The translations under genes and the position numbers were made by a program. The notes below the pieces were generated by a model. It ran no database searches and was not told where the DNA came from. It worked only from the letters and a program-made list of their open reading frames with translations. A stretch of DNA of 53,447 nucleotides from the NCBI GenBank assembly GCA_944326605.1, contig CALVEM010000017.1:1-53447 (forward strand). Reading direction: 5' to 3'. The stretch comes from Candidatus Gastranaerophilales bacterium (GTDB lineage: Bacteria > Cyanobacteriota > Vampirovibrionia > Gastranaerophilales > Gastranaerophilaceae). Shown one piece after another: positions 52,038 to 53,447 of this stretch (within the stretch, counting starts at the first letter, position 1; every line of letters starts with the position of its first letter).

Positions 52038-53279
52038 TTATTCAGCGCTTATGTAACCGCGTAATGCAGTATAAGCTGCGACATAAGGAGAGGCAAGATA
52101 TATGAATCCTTTAGTGTTACCCATTCTGCCTTGAAAATTTCTGTTTTGTGTCGCCAGACATACTTCTCCATCGGCAAGGGTTCCGGCATGCACTCCTACA
52201 CATGGACCGCAGCCAGGAGGAAGAATTGCCGCATTTGCTTCAACAAAAGTTGTTATTAATCCTTCTTCAAGCGCTTGAAGGTAAATATCTTTTGAGGCGG
52301 GGCAAATAAGCATTCTGACATCAGGATTGATTTTTTCCCCTTTCAAAATTTTGGCAACAGTTCTTAAATCCTCAATTCTTCCGTTTGTACATGTTCCTAC
52401 AAATACCTGATCGACTTTAACATTTTTAAGTTCTTCTACAGATTTTGTGTTATCGACAGTATGCGGGCATGAAACAGTGTGAACTATATCTCCTGCATTA
52501 ATTTTTATAACTCTTTCATAAACAGCATCCGCATCAGGTTTTATACTCTTGAATTTGTCTGCTCGTCCCCGTGATTTCAAAAATTCTTTTGTCTTTTCGT
52601 CAGCAGCAAACAAACCCGCTTTTGCTCCCGCTTCAACAGCCATGTTAGCAAGTGTAAAACGTTCTGACATTGACATATTTTCAATAGTATCGCCGCAAAA
52701 TTCAAGTGCTTTATAAGTTGCGCCGTCTGCACCTATCATGCCGATAAGATGAAGCATCAAGTCTTTAGAGCAAATACCTTCTTTAAATTTTCCGGTTACT
52801 TCTATCTTATAAGTTGCCGGAACTTTTAACCATGTTTTTCCGAGAGCCATGGCTACTGCAATATCTGTTGAACCCATGCCTGTTGCAAAAGCTCCTAAAG
52901 CACCTGATGTGCAAGTATGGGAATCCGCTCCGACAAGGATTTCTCCCGGATTAACAAATGTTTCTATTAGTCTCTGGTGACAAACTCCGGCGCCTACATC
53001 AGAAAGAACGGCTCCGTATTCTTTAGAGAATTCTCTTAAAACAGTATGAGTGTTAGATAATTCTTTTCTTGGGCTGGGTGAAGCATGGTCAATAAAAAGA
53101 ATTGTTCTTTGCGGGTTATTGAGTTTATCTTTTCCTAATTTTTTAAACTCCTGAACTGTTAGAGGACCTGTGCCGTCCTGTACTGCGCATACATCAACTT
53201 TCGCGATAACAAGTTCACCTGCTTTAACATTTTTCCCAGTGTGTTCTGATATGATTTTTTCAGCTAAAGTCTGCCCCAT
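52038..53279 (-). CDS. leuC: 3-isopropylmalate dehydratase large subunit
   Basis: LeuC with LeuD isomerises 2- to 3-isopropylmalate in leucine synthesis. The 413 residues fit the shorter LeuC/homoaconitase-type class. The [4Fe-4S] cluster ligands are C297 (VGTCTNGR), C357 and C360 (GCGPCVG). GVCHQRLIE, GADSHTCTSGALGAFATGMG and LATQNRNFQGRMG are conserved substrate and active-site segments. leuD is not downstream; the sigma gene follows after about 100 bp. Homoaconitase activity is possible and cannot be excluded by sequence alone. Confidence 0.94.
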   Translation of the reverse strand: MGQTLAEKIISEHTGKNVKAGELVIAKVDVCAVQDGTGPLTVQEFKKLGKDKLNNPQRTILFIDHASPSPRKELSNTHTVLREFSKEYGAVLSDVGAGVCHQRLIETFVNPGEILVGADSHTCTSGALGAFATGMGSTDIAVAMALGKTWLKVPATYKIEVTGKFKEGICSKDLMLHLIGMIGADGATYKALEFCGDTIENMSMSERFTLANMAVEAGAKAGLFAADEKTKEFLKSRGRADKFKSIKPDADAVYERVIKINAGDIVHTVSCPHTVDNTKSVEELKNVKVDQVFVGTCTNGRIEDLRTVAKILKGEKINPDVRMLICPASKDIYLQALEEGLITTFVEANAAILPPGCGPCVGVHAGTLADGEVCLATQNRNFQGRMGNTKGFIYLASPYVAAYTALRGYISAE

Positions 53280-53319
53280 ACTAATCTCCTATCTTTTCTC
53301 TTATTCTAGCACAAAATAA

Positions 53320-53344
53320 TAAAAAAACGACCCATATGGTCGTT
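53320..53344 (-). terminator. Minus-strand terminator of a gene beyond the window
   Basis: On the minus strand AACGACC / GGTCGTT is followed by TTTTTTT. It lies before leuC, so it probably ends a minus-strand gene entering from the right. Two short open frames (ending at 53412 and 53399) run off the window edge; the correct one cannot be chosen. Confidence 0.65.
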
Positions 53345-53447
53345 AAAAGAATTAAAGGAAACAAAAAAAATTAGTTATAAAAATTTTCATTTTTCTTATT
53401 AGAGTTTTTGTTTAGCTGTTCCGCACGTCTTTAGTAAAGTCATTGAA

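Noticed and set aside
53399..53447. C-terminus of a minus-strand gene at the right edge
   Set aside because: Two frames are open to the edge (ending at 53412 and 53399); too short to choose, so only the terminator is annotated.

Overview
The window is AT-rich chromosomal DNA with no rRNA, no phage and no CRISPR array. It most likely comes from a non-photosynthetic relative of Cyanobacteria (Melainabacteria/Vampirovibrionia, probably a Gastranaerophilales-type gut lineage). Three things point there: an RpaB/Ycf27-type response regulator; an ATP synthase operon in the cyanobacterial/plastid order a-c-b'-b-delta-alpha-gamma with no beta or epsilon genes; and a set of prepilins with the start FTLAEVLITLGIIG. 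kdsB and a large AsmA-like protein suggest a two-membrane envelope. The lineage is inferred, not proven.

Layout. 1-3.1 kb: the 3' part of a Cys-rich pilin-like protein, a dispersed-repeat cluster, ybaB-recR and a cytoplasmic-looking matrixin protease. 3.1-6.8 kb: accD-accA-prmA-kdsB behind one clear promoter; prmA carries two in-frame pieces of dispersed repeat. 6.8-9.5 kb: an XRE regulator, rpaB, tRNA-His with a duplicated 3' end, ogt and dedA. 9.5-13.1 kb: a frameshifted prepilin behind a G10 tract, glnA, and a 745-bp regulatory region with a perfect RpaB (HLR1) box. 13.1-20.5 kb: a GH38 mannosidase, a HAD hydrolase, two TPR proteins, an unknown membrane protein and two sugar-ABC permeases. 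20.5-23.9 kb: two prepilins with duplicated promoter-leader-G10 cassettes, a double UspA protein and a sigma-like factor. 23.9-35.7 kb: gcvPB, two DUF2229 proteins, miaA, the AsmA-like protein, rsmE, a tRNA nucleotidyltransferase and two MITE-like inserts. 35.7-39.4 kb: two large paralogous proteins of unknown function behind a second perfect HLR1 box. 39.4-45.3 kb (minus strand): the atp operon with a frameshifted prepilin as its last gene. 45.4-53.4 kb: birA, a formyltransferase-like protein, an XRE regulator divergent from a prepilin across four evenly placed TACGTA boxes, glgC, two unknown proteins, a sigma/anti-sigma pair and leuC.

Main signal. The only runs of 9-10 G or C I found are four, and all lie at prepilin 5' ends. 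At each, a start codon with a good Shine-Dalgarno sequence (and a good promoter at the three G10 sites) is followed by the tract, and the FTLAEV prepilin frame lies beyond it in a different frame. All four would be restored by the same tract lengths, 8 or 11. This fits slipped-strand phase variation (or transcriptional slippage) of prepilins; homopolymer sequencing error must be excluded. Three tracts share a similar 3' flank with the fourth, where the module is inverted relative to its gene. In addition, dispersed palindromic repeats have entered coding sequence (prmA and two prepilin leaders), and RpaB occurs together with two perfect HLR1 boxes in a lineage not expected to photosynthesise.
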